Under the pieces are notes generated by a model, which saw only the letters and a program-made list of their open reading frames with translations, did not search any database and was not told the origin of the DNA. Source: Lentimicrobium sp. (GTDB taxonomy: Bacteria > Bacteroidota > Bacteroidia > Bacteroidales > Lentimicrobiaceae). From it: a stretch of 44,546 nucleotides of DNA. This document shows positions 1 through 8,205 of the stretch, piece after piece. The position numbers were made by a program, and so were the translations under genes. The stretch lies in contig JANJXJ010000139.1 of NCBI GenBank assembly GCA_024709105.1, forward strand, positions 1 through 44,546, written 5' to 3'. The first letter of the stretch is position 1, and the number at the start of each line of letters is the position of its first letter.

Positions 1-1385
1 ATTTCAACCACATGGTTATCAGCATTCGTTACCTGGTTAATCTGATAGGTAATTACCAGATCATTAAAATCATAATCGCCTTTTTGAGGCCACAAATCTT
101 CAAAGGCCAATCCTCCAGACTGATTATTTCCTGGAAAATAACTGTTAAAAGCTCTCAGGGGGTCATTTGGGTAATCCTCGAGTACATCAAAAATCCCATC
201 TCCATCAGTATCATTAAGGGTAGGATCAACCAACGGCATATTTGAATTGTCGATGGCTTCAACAGGATTTGAGGTTACATAAAAAACGGCATCATTAAAA
301 TCTTGATCACAAACAGGAAGTCGCCTGTTGATGTCTTCGAATCCAATTAAAAATTTATCGCGCTCGGCATCAAATAATAAAACATTGTGCTGTCGCAAGT
401 CTGAAGTATTTTCCGGATTAAAATCAGGATTTGAGTAATAGTGTACTTTATTAGTGTTTACATGATTGCCGGTGAAACCAGAGGCAAGCATTACCCAGCC
501 AATACCTGTACCTGCAGGAAACTGGCCTATATAAACTTTATCTCCCGGGTACAAACCTCCTCCGCTACCTGCAAGAGAAAAGTTTGGAAATGCAATGGTG
601 ATTATGTCAATTTCATTTGCGCTGGCAGGAGGATTGGAAACCTCGTAAGTGTAGAATCCAATGGTATTCTTGTTTCCAGCACCTTCATGCACCATGGTAA
701 TCCATACATCAGCAGTTTCAAGCAGATGTACATCGGTTTGATTGGCATTTGCAAGATACTCAGGGTGGTACTGAGGAACAGGAGCTCCATTAGGAAGCGC
801 GGCATTAATATCGGCAAGCATATCTGCATCAATCACATCTCTGGGATTTATCAGGCATTGTGGCACACCAGTGCTGTTGTATGCACAAAGATATTCATAA
901 CCAGCAGTAATGCTTTTATATTCAAAGCTGCTCTTGTAACTGCTATTTGATGGGGCACCTCCTATTAGTACATTAATACCTGAACTTGATATTTCAGTCT
1001 CTGTTACTGTTGGAAGTCCGATATGCCCTGTTACTATAAAGAGTTTTCCGGTAATATCGCTGAGTGGAAATTCTGTTTCAAATATACCCTGTGCATTGGT
1101 TATTCCTGAAAGAATAAGATTGCCATTGTTGGTTTCTTCAGAAAAATCGGTGTAAATCTCAATTCTTACTCCGGGCATATTATTTCCATATAGGTCTTGA
1201 GCAGCGACTCTGATATTTTTAGCTGAAAGCATATCGAAGTTGAAATTATCGCTAACAACCAAATCGTCAATTGACTTGATAATAACAGGTTCCTCGGATT
1301 TGGGATCTGTTTTGTCGCAAGATGCGAACATCAAAAAAGATGCAGAAAGAAATAAAGCGGGTAAAAAAAGTTTATTCAGGTTCAT
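1..1385 (-). CDS. DUF4114/LruC-domain lipoprotein (C-terminus cut by window edge)
   Basis: Partial gene: about 461 codons are visible and the frame is open to the window edge, so the C-terminus is missing. It starts at ATG (MNLNKLFL) and has a type II signal peptide with lipobox-like FASC, lipidated Cys at residue 23, so it should be an outer-membrane or surface lipoprotein. A region around residues 50-120 resembles a carboxypeptidase-like/Ig-like beta module. Then comes a DUF4114-like block (FLIGFED, DFNDAVFYV), followed by the LruC signature: a Ca-binding-like DTDGDGIFDVLEDYPNDP stretch, an AFNSYFPG motif and DYDFNDLVI. The function of LruC proteins is unknown; they are commonly cell-surface Bacteroidota and Leptospira proteins. 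It lies 113 bp downstream of the polysaccharide operon on the same strand and may be read from it or from its own promoter. Identification of the LruC module is fairly sure; the role is not known. Confidence 0.8.
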   Translation of the reverse strand, partial: MNLNKLFLPALFLSASFLMFASCDKTDPKSEEPVIIKSIDDLVVSDNFNFDMLSAKNIRVAAQDLYGNNMPGVRIEIYTDFSEETNNGNLILSGITNAQGIFETEFPLSDITGKLFIVTGHIGLPTVTETEISSSGINVLIGGAPSNSSYKSSFEYKSITAGYEYLCAYNSTGVPQCLINPRDVIDADMLADINAALPNGAPVPQYHPEYLANANQTDVHLLETADVWITMVHEGAGNKNTIGFYTYEVSNPPASANEIDIITIAFPNFSLAGSGGGLYPGDKVYIGQFPAGTGIGWVMLASGFTGNHVNTNKVHYYSNPDFNPENTSDLRQHNVLLFDAERDKFLIGFEDINRRLPVCDQDFNDAVFYVTSNPVEAIDNSNMPLVDPTLNDTDGDGIFDVLEDYPNDPLRAFNSYFPGNNQSGGLAFEDLWPQKGDYDFNDLVITYQINQVTNADNHVVE

Positions 1386-1498
1386 GATTCTAGTTTTTTG
1401 TTCTTTAGTCAAGAAAGCGTCACAAAGAATCTATATGTCTGTTAATCAGTGAACTTTTTGATCAAGAGCACAGATTTATTTTGGGACAACACAAACAA

Positions 1499-2509
1499 TC
1501 AGGGACTGATGCCTTTTTCTTTGTACTTGATTCGCTTCGCCCAGCGGATTGCAGGTTTCTCAATGAACAGATAAAAAAGCCATGCAGAGAATATGCTTAT
1601 AGCCAAAGCTGCAAAAACCATCAAATCGCGCATTAATGCATCGGCAAATAATACTTCTGAAATATTAATGATTCTTCCTCCAATGGGGATGTGAACCAGA
1701 TAAAGCGAGTAGGAAATATTACCAAGGAAAGCAGCGATTTTTCCTTTAAAATCAAAATACATAATAAAAAAGTAAGGTAAAAGAGCTGCAACCAGATAAC
1801 GCTTGTCAAATTTTATGAAAATCAGCATTAAAGCTATCAGAAGAAGTGCGCCGAATTCATTTTTTTTCAAATACCCTATCCGGAACTGGAAAAGCAAAAT
1901 ACCAACAATAAAAAGCAGGCTATAATTGAATATGAAGCTATGGGAATCTATCAGGAACCCCAAAAGTGCAAAAACAAGCAGAAAGATATAGTAAACAGTT
2001 TTATTACTCCAGGTAAGCAATGGAAAAACCAGGGCAATGATGAGATAATATTGAAATTCTATAGCAAGAGTCCAGTAAACATCATTTAACCATGGCATTC
2101 CAAAAAATGCATTAAGGTATCCGAAGTGCAACACCAGTTGCGTAAAGTCAATTGAGAACTCACTACCCCTGTAATAGGGTGAAAGGGTGCTTATCCAATT
2201 CAATGCCAGAACCAAAATAATGCTGAGCAGATATGGCGGCTCAATTCTTACAAACCTTTTTCCCAGAAACCGGCCCAATGCGCTAAAAGTATACCCTGCA
2301 CGATGCATCGAGTAAGGAATGACAAAACCTGAAATAACAAAGAAAACATCTACACCCAGAAAACCATACCGGCCTGCCTGATACAAAATATTATCTTCTG
2401 ATAAAAACCCGGGATTGCCATGGGTAAAATGGAAAAAGCAAACAGCAACAGCAGCCAGGCCTCGCAAAAGGTCTAAGGACGAAATATAGTCCAGTTGTTT
2501 TTTCACCAT
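1499..2509 (-). CDS. Acyltransferase 3 family membrane protein (putative polysaccharide O-acyltransferase)
   Basis: 336 aa polytopic membrane protein of the acyltransferase-3 (OafA/NodX-type) family, which moves acetyl or other acyl groups onto extracytoplasmic sugars. The N-terminal family signature LLRGLAAVAVCFFHFTHG lies at residues 14-31 with the conserved Arg16 and His27, followed by GVDVFFVISGF. Around ten hydrophobic segments run through the rest, including a late SYSLYLVHIPIG motif typical of the family. Length is usual for a protein lacking the C-terminal SGNH domain. It is the last gene of the polysaccharide operon, 18 bp after the preceding glycosyltransferase, so it most likely O-acetylates the glycan after or during export. 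ATG start (MVKKQLDY). The substrate cannot be told from sequence. Confidence 0.9.
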   Translation of the reverse strand: MVKKQLDYISSLDLLRGLAAVAVCFFHFTHGNPGFLSEDNILYQAGRYGFLGVDVFFVISGFVIPYSMHRAGYTFSALGRFLGKRFVRIEPPYLLSIILVLALNWISTLSPYYRGSEFSIDFTQLVLHFGYLNAFFGMPWLNDVYWTLAIEFQYYLIIALVFPLLTWSNKTVYYIFLLVFALLGFLIDSHSFIFNYSLLFIVGILLFQFRIGYLKKNEFGALLLIALMLIFIKFDKRYLVAALLPYFFIMYFDFKGKIAAFLGNISYSLYLVHIPIGGRIINISEVLFADALMRDLMVFAALAISIFSAWLFYLFIEKPAIRWAKRIKYKEKGISP

Positions 2510-2527
2510 TTTGGATAAGGTTTGTAC

Positions 2528-3352
2528 CTAATTGAATGAGTTAAAATATTTGCCCGCAATTACGGTATCGGTTGAAAACTGATATCCGCAACCATGGCAG
2601 TAAAATGCACTGAAGTTTACACCACATAAATTAATGTTAAAATTTTCATGAAGTAATGCCCTGTTGTAAGATTTTTTTATATCTTCATTATTGCTGAAAA
2701 ATAGTGCTGTTTCCATTATGCCCAGTACTTCTTCGTACTGTGTGAAGTAAAAATCTGATTTATGATAAATGGCAGGAATTTTTACGAAGCCAATTTTTGC
2801 ACTTTTAGCAAGTATCTGCGAAAAGAGTTGTTCATAAATTACGCCGAAGCGTGATGTTTTGTACTTAATTGTCAATTGTTTTTCAACATCAAAAGCCCTG
2901 AAACCACAGGCTACATCAGGCAGTTCGAGCCCAAAAATGCTTTTCGTAAGCATTACAGCAAAATAATTACTTGCAATTTTGGTGTCCGGCACATTTGAAA
3001 TGTCAGAAAACCGGCTTCCTATGACCAATGAGCAGGTTTCTGCTTTTTTTAAAAACTCACCAATAAATTCAGGAGGGTGTTGCATATCAGAGTCAAGGGT
3101 GATCAGCCTGTTTCTGCCTTCATTGCGGGCCATTTTGAGCATACCAGCAAATATCTGCGACAAACCAGTATTTTCTGAATAGTTAATTATTCTATATCCA
3201 GCTTCTTTAATTAGCTTTTCGGAATTATCAGTACTACCATCATTAAAAAACACAACGCTCTTCTGCCAGGGCATCAATGCAGGCAACAACTCAGGAAGAT
3301 GAGCTTCCTCATTGAAAACCGGTATGCCGATCAGAAAATCGTCAGGTTCCAT
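2528..3352 (-). CDS. GT2 glycosyltransferase, dolichyl-phosphate-mannose-synthase-like
   Basis: 274 aa GT-A fold family 2 glycosyltransferase of the DPM-synthase/polyprenyl-phosphate type. Residues 8-20 (IGIPVFNEEAHLP) form the nucleotide-binding start, DGSTDNS is at 38-44, and the metal-binding DSDMQHP is at 87-93 (DxD plus the QHP typical of DPM-like enzymes). GSRF follows around residue 112. There is no membrane anchor, unlike ArnC/GtrB. The last ~35 residues contain an unusual Cys set (C243 and CHGC at 252-255), reminiscent of a small metal-binding tail; this is only an observation. It sits 6 bp after the stop of the upstream GT2 gene, in the operon. It could load a lipid carrier or add a sugar directly to the repeat unit; donor and acceptor are unknown. 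Confidence 0.85.
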   Translation of the reverse strand: MEPDDFLIGIPVFNEEAHLPELLPALMPWQKSVVFFNDGSTDNSEKLIKEAGYRIINYSENTGLSQIFAGMLKMARNEGRNRLITLDSDMQHPPEFIGEFLKKAETCSLVIGSRFSDISNVPDTKIASNYFAVMLTKSIFGLELPDVACGFRAFDVEKQLTIKYKTSRFGVIYEQLFSQILAKSAKIGFVKIPAIYHKSDFYFTQYEEVLGIMETALFFSNNEDIKKSYNRALLHENFNINLCGVNFSAFYCHGCGYQFSTDTVIAGKYFNSFN

Positions 3353-3358
3353 TTTTAT

Positions 3359-4105
3359 CTATTTAAATACAAATTGTGTGACCTTTCTCAGGTTTTTAAA
3401 CATCAGAGTAAACACATTGCCAAAATCGTTGTCCTGAATTGCCTTGTAATCCTCTTTGGTTTTTCTGATGATGTTTTTCAGATTTCTGTTGCTGGCTCCG
3501 CCTACCCTCATTTTAACCATTACTGCTGGCAGGTAGGCTGTGGAAATTTTGTATTTTCCCAAAAAACGAAGCATGGTATCGTAATCGGCTGCAATCTTGT
3601 AATTTATATTAAAAGTTCCGTGTTGCTCATATACCCACCTTTTAACATAAAAAGTTGGGTGGGGGGGCATCCAGCCCATTTTTAGGTTTCTGATACTGAA
3701 ATGCCCCGATTTCCAGTATCTTAACACTTTACTGGTGTCTTCCTTGAACACATATTCCAGATCACCGTAAATAGAATCGGTTTGCCTGTTAATAAACAGA
3801 TTGGCAACATCGGACAGGATATGCGGTGAAGCAAACAAGTCATCGGAATGCATAAAGCCAATCACATCTCCTGTGGCCATGGCAATTCCTTTATTCAGGG
3901 CATCATAAATGCCTTTGTCGGGCTCGCTGACGAATCTGGTAATCTTTTCACCATATGATCTTATAATATCTACGGTGCCATCTTTTGACCCTCCGTCAAC
4001 TACAATGTACTCAATATCAGGATAATCCTGAGAGATAACCGAATCTATTGCGGTTCTTATGGATTGTGCACTGTTGTAGCAAATGGTGATGACAGATATT
4101 TTCAT
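3359..4105 (-). CDS. GT2 glycosyltransferase, WcaA/WcaE-like
   Basis: 248 aa family 2 glycosyltransferase. The N-terminus MKISVITICYNSA is followed by a VVDGGSKDGT motif, the PDKGIYDALNKGI motif characteristic of colanic-acid/WcaE-like and related GT2 enzymes, and the DxD-equivalent HSDDLF near residue 87. It is likely soluble or peripheral. A GTG two codons upstream (4111) is also possible, but the ATG at 4105 fits the family start better. It follows the acetyltransferase gene by about 11 bp and is followed closely by the DPM-like GT. A run of seven C on the coding strand (3661-3667) lies inside the gene in the GWMPPHPTF region. Assigned role: one sugar addition in the repeat unit; the sugar is unknown. 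Confidence 0.88.
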   Translation of the reverse strand: MKISVITICYNSAQSIRTAIDSVISQDYPDIEYIVVDGGSKDGTVDIIRSYGEKITRFVSEPDKGIYDALNKGIAMATGDVIGFMHSDDLFASPHILSDVANLFINRQTDSIYGDLEYVFKEDTSKVLRYWKSGHFSIRNLKMGWMPPHPTFYVKRWVYEQHGTFNINYKIAADYDTMLRFLGKYKISTAYLPAVMVKMRVGGASNRNLKNIIRKTKEDYKAIQDNDFGNVFTLMFKNLRKVTQFVFK

Positions 4106-4116
4106 AATCACAGGTG

Positions 4117-4668
4117 TTAATCAATGAAACGTTCTTTGGTTTTGACGGCAGGGTTGCCCTGATATATGAAGTAAGGCTCAAGGTCGCGGGTGGCAACAGA
4201 GTTGACCGCCAGCACACTGTGCGATTTACAGGTTACTCCCGGACAAACCACGCTGTGAGCCCCAACCCAGGCTCCGTCTTCCAGAACTATTGGCCGTGTA
4301 ATGAGGTCGAAACTGCTTTTTCTGAAATTATGGTTTCCGCATAACAGCATGGCGCCCTGCGAAATACAACAATTTTCTCCTATTTTCACCTGATCAAGAT
4401 TATCAATCCATGCTTTTTCGCCTATCCAGCTGTAGTTGCCGATGCTTAGTTTCCAGGGATATTTGATGTTGACTGCAGGCTTAATTACCACGCCCTTTCC
4501 GATTATTGCTCCAAATAACCTCAATAGGGCAATTTTTAAGGAACTTACGGGAATAAGCGGGCTGATAAAAAATACGATATTAACAAAATACCATAAGGTG
4601 CGTTTAACCACGCCAGCTCCGGTTGAATAATTACCGGTGGTATACACTGAAAGATCGGTCTTATTCAT
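4117..4668 (-). CDS. wcaF: WcaF-like hexapeptide-repeat acetyltransferase
   Basis: 183 aa left-handed beta-helix acetyltransferase closely resembling colanic acid biosynthesis acetyltransferase WcaF. A hydrophobic N-terminal stretch (residues 25-50) is followed by hexapeptide repeats, including AIIGKGVVIKPAVNIKYP, SIGNYSWIGEKAWIDN and KIGENCCISQGAMLLCGNHNF, with the catalytic-type His in GNHN. It ends with YFIYQGNPAVKTKERF, a common ending of WcaF/maltose-acetyltransferase relatives. It would use acetyl-CoA to acetylate a sugar hydroxyl on the cytoplasmic precursor. The start overlaps the stop of the upstream GT4 gene by 8 bp, so the pair is translationally linked. Together with gmd and fcl it gives the cluster a colanic-acid-like decoration set, though the glycan itself is probably different. 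Confidence 0.85.
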   Translation of the reverse strand: MNKTDLSVYTTGNYSTGAGVVKRTLWYFVNIVFFISPLIPVSSLKIALLRLFGAIIGKGVVIKPAVNIKYPWKLSIGNYSWIGEKAWIDNLDQVKIGENCCISQGAMLLCGNHNFRKSSFDLITRPIVLEDGAWVGAHSVVCPGVTCKSHSVLAVNSVATRDLEPYFIYQGNPAVKTKERFID

Positions 4669-5806
4669 CCTGAAAGAGTTTAATGTTTTGTTTCAGAACA
4701 CTTTGGTCGGCCATAAAATCAGCTGCCTTTTGCCTGGCTCCCAATGAAAAATGATTATAATCTTCGCTGTTCATTTCCAGCAGTCGCTCAATGATATTTA
4801 CGAATTCCTCTTTATTGTCCAGAGGAAGAGCCCATCCCGATTTTTTCTCTGCGGGAAGAATCCAGGGGGTTTTATCGCTGATCAGCACAGGCGTGGCAGC
4901 CATAAAACTCTCGAGAATGGTATGCCCGAAGTTTTCTCCGGTAGTAGGCATAAACATCAGCTGGCTTGACTTCAAAATGCTGAGTACCTGATGTCCCGGA
5001 ATGCTGCCTTTGTAGTTTACTTTTACATTGGCCGGCATATTCTCAATAAGATTCAGGCATTTATTCCAGTAGTCCTGATCATAAACCGGACCGTAAATAT
5101 CATAGTTAATTTTGCCTTTATGGCATTGGCTGAGCACTTCAAGCGCAAACAAAGTGTTTTTTTCAGGCGAGATGCGTGCAACAGAAACGATATTCAATTC
5201 GTCTGCCTGCTTTTCCTTTGCTGTCCAGGGCTCCAATTCTATCTTCATGGGAAGCTCTTCTGCAATCATTACTTTGCTATGTTTTCCTGTGGCATTGAGG
5301 ATATCAGCTGCTTCTGCCTCGTTGGCTGCATGGAAAATTACATTCTTGTAAAGGCCTGATAATCTGGCTATTTTAAGAAAGATTCTTTTCTTTGCACTTT
5401 TTACATCAAGAGCATGTTGTCCCAGCATTCCATGGGCAGTAACAACGATACGTCCAGATTTTTTGCGCTTTGCCAGAATAACCGGAAGCACAGAAAAGTA
5501 AAAGGAGTAGATGCCATGTATATACACTGCGTCAAAGGAAGTGGTCTTGAAAAGCCTTGCCATTTCTGAAACCGACAACTTTCCGGCTGAAATATAAAAA
5601 GCATCTGCATTGGGTGCAATCTGATTCCAGTCATCACTTTTTACCTCAGGATAAGGAATGGTTTCGCAATAATCTGTATCGCGGGTAATGATTCTGAACC
5701 TGAAATTTCCTTCGAGCTGAGCCACCTGATTGGCAAATGCCTTCAGGGTTCCACCTGCTCTGTAGCCGGGTAAATACCAGTCAATTACCGATAAAATTGT
5801 TTTCAT
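4661..5806 (-). CDS. GT4 family glycosyltransferase
   Basis: 381 aa retaining GT-B fold glycosyltransferase. The N-terminal Rossmann domain starts MKTILSVIDWYLPGYRAGGT (donor-independent acceptor side). The C-terminal GT4 domain begins near residue 205 with LNIVSVARISPEKN and carries the EX7E-type element in TTGENFGHTILESFMAATPV followed by ISDKTPW. Length matches the family. No membrane span is evident. It sits between another GT4 gene (12 bp upstream) and the overlapping wcaF-like gene. It is expected to add a hexose or deoxyhexose to the lipid-linked oligosaccharide on the cytoplasmic face. Linkage and sugar cannot be predicted from sequence alone. Confidence 0.88.
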   Translation of the reverse strand: MKTILSVIDWYLPGYRAGGTLKAFANQVAQLEGNFRFRIITRDTDYCETIPYPEVKSDDWNQIAPNADAFYISAGKLSVSEMARLFKTTSFDAVYIHGIYSFYFSVLPVILAKRKKSGRIVVTAHGMLGQHALDVKSAKKRIFLKIARLSGLYKNVIFHAANEAEAADILNATGKHSKVMIAEELPMKIELEPWTAKEKQADELNIVSVARISPEKNTLFALEVLSQCHKGKINYDIYGPVYDQDYWNKCLNLIENMPANVKVNYKGSIPGHQVLSILKSSQLMFMPTTGENFGHTILESFMAATPVLISDKTPWILPAEKKSGWALPLDNKEEFVNIIERLLEMNSEDYNHFSLGARQKAADFMADQSVLKQNIKLFQDE

Positions 5807-5817
5807 TGTCCGGCGTT

Positions 5818-6831
5818 TTATTTGTTCATTTCCTTCATCATGCGGTAATACAATTCAGCGTACTTTCCTGCTATAAATGCAGGCTGAAAGCGCTCAGTAT
5901 TTTTACGCCCGCTTTCTATCAGGCGATTTCTTAGTTCAGCATCTTCAATCACTTTTACAATCGCCTGCCTGATTTCATCAACCTTAAGCGGATCAACAAT
6001 ATAGGCGGCTTCTCCTGCAACTTCGGGCATGGAAGTGCAGTTGGATGTAATGACCGGCCTACCAACAGCATTGGCTTCAATTATGGGCAAGCCGAAACCT
6101 TCGTAAAGAGAAACAAAGGAAACCAGATCGGCTTCCTGGTATTGTTTTATTACATGGCTGTAAGGGAGCCCGAAGTAATTGTTGTATTCTATGTTGAGCT
6201 TTTCAAGAAGTGCGATATGATGTTCCCTGAGCTGACCGAGAATGGTCAATTTTACATTTAAACCTGCAATCGCCTCAATGAGTCTTTCCAGATTTTTATT
6301 GTGAGCCGTGCCAACATGCAGAATATTAGGCTTCTCCTGATTAAAAGGCCTGGGAGTGAACCTGATGTCGGGTGAAATTGAATTATGTATGACCACTACC
6401 TTTTCAGGATTGATTTTTACAACTTTAAGTAACTCCTGACGCGTAAATTCGGAAATAACCGTGATGTACTTTACTCTTTTGGCGGGCAATGTAAACCAAA
6501 AAAGCTTGATGATGAACCGCTGAATACCGCTCAAACGTTTAAGTACCTCCAGGTCATGTATGGTTAGCACGGTACTGTTCTTTCGCATAAAAAACGAAAT
6601 AAAGTGAACATCGCCAGTGATATGATTTATATCTCCTTGCTTGTCAATGACTTCAACGCAACTATGAAAACGTTGCAAAAACCCTTTGCTGTGCCTTTTC
6701 AGGTAATAGCTGCTGTGTTCAATGCCTGAAGGCAAAGCAGATTTTATAAAACCAAAAAGTTCTTCAATACTAAAATACCCTGCAAAAGGTTTTCTGAAGA
6801 AATAGACAACGTTTAACTTTTTCTCTTCCAT
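5818..6831 (-). CDS. GT4 family glycosyltransferase
   Basis: 337 aa GT-B glycosyltransferase of the RfaB/WbdB-like GT4 group. N-terminal residues MEEKKLNVVYFFRKPFAGYF lead into a domain with VLTIHDLEVLKR and VISEFTRQELLK, typical of mannosyl- or fucosyltransferase-like GT4 enzymes. The C-terminal domain has ILHVGTAHNKNLERLIEA and the EX7E motif in SLYEGFGLPIIEANAVG, then VITSNCTSMPEVAGEAA. No signal peptide. It lies 15 bp after the Wzy-like gene and 11 bp before the next GT4. The VGTAHNKNLERL pattern is common in GDP-sugar users and would fit the GDP-fucose made by this cluster, but that is only an inference. Confidence 0.88.
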   Translation of the reverse strand: MEEKKLNVVYFFRKPFAGYFSIEELFGFIKSALPSGIEHSSYYLKRHSKGFLQRFHSCVEVIDKQGDINHITGDVHFISFFMRKNSTVLTIHDLEVLKRLSGIQRFIIKLFWFTLPAKRVKYITVISEFTRQELLKVVKINPEKVVVIHNSISPDIRFTPRPFNQEKPNILHVGTAHNKNLERLIEAIAGLNVKLTILGQLREHHIALLEKLNIEYNNYFGLPYSHVIKQYQEADLVSFVSLYEGFGLPIIEANAVGRPVITSNCTSMPEVAGEAAYIVDPLKVDEIRQAIVKVIEDAELRNRLIESGRKNTERFQPAFIAGKYAELYYRMMKEMNK

Positions 6832-6846
6832 ACGCCTGATATTAAA

Positions 6847-8205
6847 CTACATTTTTATTTTTAAGACTTTTGTCATTCCCCAGAAAACCATAAATGCCAC
6901 CATTGCTGCCTTGGTAAAGTGGTTGAAAACCGTGGCAAAATCGGTTTCAGCCTTTACTACCTGAAAAAACAATACCGGAAGCCACAGAACAACAGTAGGA
7001 TAGGTTTTTGCAATGGAGATGGTTTGAATGATGATCAGGTTGTAAAAAATGCCAATAAAAAGCAGGAAAATAATTCCGCCTATGACACCATAATTGGCAT
7101 AGCCTTCACCTACTAATGAAATATCCATACTAGTAGATTCGGGGAGTTCGGTTCCGGTAAATCGTTCAAAGTTCGCCCTGCCACCGGCCACTGCCTTTTT
7201 GGGAGCCAGCACTCTGGGGAGAAGGCCTGCATATAAGGCTGTTTCTACAGTTTCTCCTTTCACAAAAGGGTAATTATCAGGCATATGGTTCAGGATTCTG
7301 GCAATAATCCAGCCCTGGTTTAACCGTGCACCCATATTCTGTAAAACAGAGGTTTCTGTTAATGAAGCCGGGTTTTCAAGTCTGCTCATTACCACTTCCT
7401 TGTATATCTCGGAGTTTGATTTGTCACTTTCGGCATACCAGGTAGCCATTCTGTATTCCTGTTTGGTGGACTGAATCAGCAATATCAGAAGCATTCCCAC
7501 AGTAAGAAGTGCTACTTTTCCGGGCATTGGTATTTTGAGCACAAACGAAACGATGAGCAAAGAGAACATCATCCACAACACCAGTTCTCCAAACATTCCC
7601 ATAAGAACCGATGAAGAAATTGACATTCCCATCACCAGCAGAAAGGCCGGCCATTTCAGCTTTGAATCAGTAAAAAGTATGAGATAAACACCTACAAACT
7701 GCAAGCCTGATAGAAGAAAGAACAGAAATGACAAACTTTTTGGGAGGAAGCTTCCTGCAAATCCGGCGGCAATTCCTATGCCAGCCAACAGATAACCCAG
7801 GTATTTTTTATCACTCAGGAATATCGTAATTTTACTGATGTCCTCTGCATCAATCACCCTTTCATTGGTAAATGGAAAGTACATTCCGGTAAGTAGTGCT
7901 ATACAGGCCGGAACCACATAATTCATGTATTGCTCTTCCGGCACTGCCATGTAATACAAACTATCATAAGGCAATACATTGTATGCAAGCACCGGACCCA
8001 CAATCCATTGCATAAGGGCAAGAAAGGCAATGAGGTCTCTGACTTCAATTCGTTTTCCCAGATCCTGAACAAACTTAACAAAAACCCCTGCTGAAACTGC
8101 CAGACCAATGGCAGAAACAAAGTAAAGCCCGCTGAACAGCTGAAAATATGCAAAAATTGCAATTCCCAGGGCCAGCAAGCCAAGACTTCGTTGCGTGAGG
8201 TACAT
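6847..8205 (-). CDS. Wzy-like O-antigen/exopolysaccharide polymerase candidate
   Basis: 452 aa highly hydrophobic protein with about 11-12 membrane segments and one large extracytoplasmic loop (roughly residues 250-370) that is rich in charged residues. The loop ends with the STSMDISLVGEGYANYG stretch, which resembles the short conserved element seen after the large loop in Wzy/EpsG-type polymerases. The start codon overlaps the stop of the upstream GT by one base (TGATG-type junction), which argues for translational coupling. It is the only polymerase candidate in the cluster and would join lipid-linked repeat units in the periplasm. Wzy proteins are poorly conserved, so the call rests on topology, length and context. 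A ligase of the WaaL type is the main alternative. Confidence 0.7.
   Translation of the reverse strand: MYLTQRSLGLLALGIAIFAYFQLFSGLYFVSAIGLAVSAGVFVKFVQDLGKRIEVRDLIAFLALMQWIVGPVLAYNVLPYDSLYYMAVPEEQYMNYVVPACIALLTGMYFPFTNERVIDAEDISKITIFLSDKKYLGYLLAGIGIAAGFAGSFLPKSLSFLFFLLSGLQFVGVYLILFTDSKLKWPAFLLVMGMSISSSVLMGMFGELVLWMMFSLLIVSFVLKIPMPGKVALLTVGMLLILLIQSTKQEYRMATWYAESDKSNSEIYKEVVMSRLENPASLTETSVLQNMGARLNQGWIIARILNHMPDNYPFVKGETVETALYAGLLPRVLAPKKAVAGGRANFERFTGTELPESTSMDISLVGEGYANYGVIGGIIFLLFIGIFYNLIIIQTISIAKTYPTVVLWLPVLFFQVVKAETDFATVFNHFTKAAMVAFMVFWGMTKVLKIKM

Noticed and set aside
441-950. Plus-strand 169-codon reading frame
   Set aside because: It is antisense to the LruC lipoprotein, which has a signal peptide, domain motifs and full-length open frame; the plus-strand peptide has no recognisable features.
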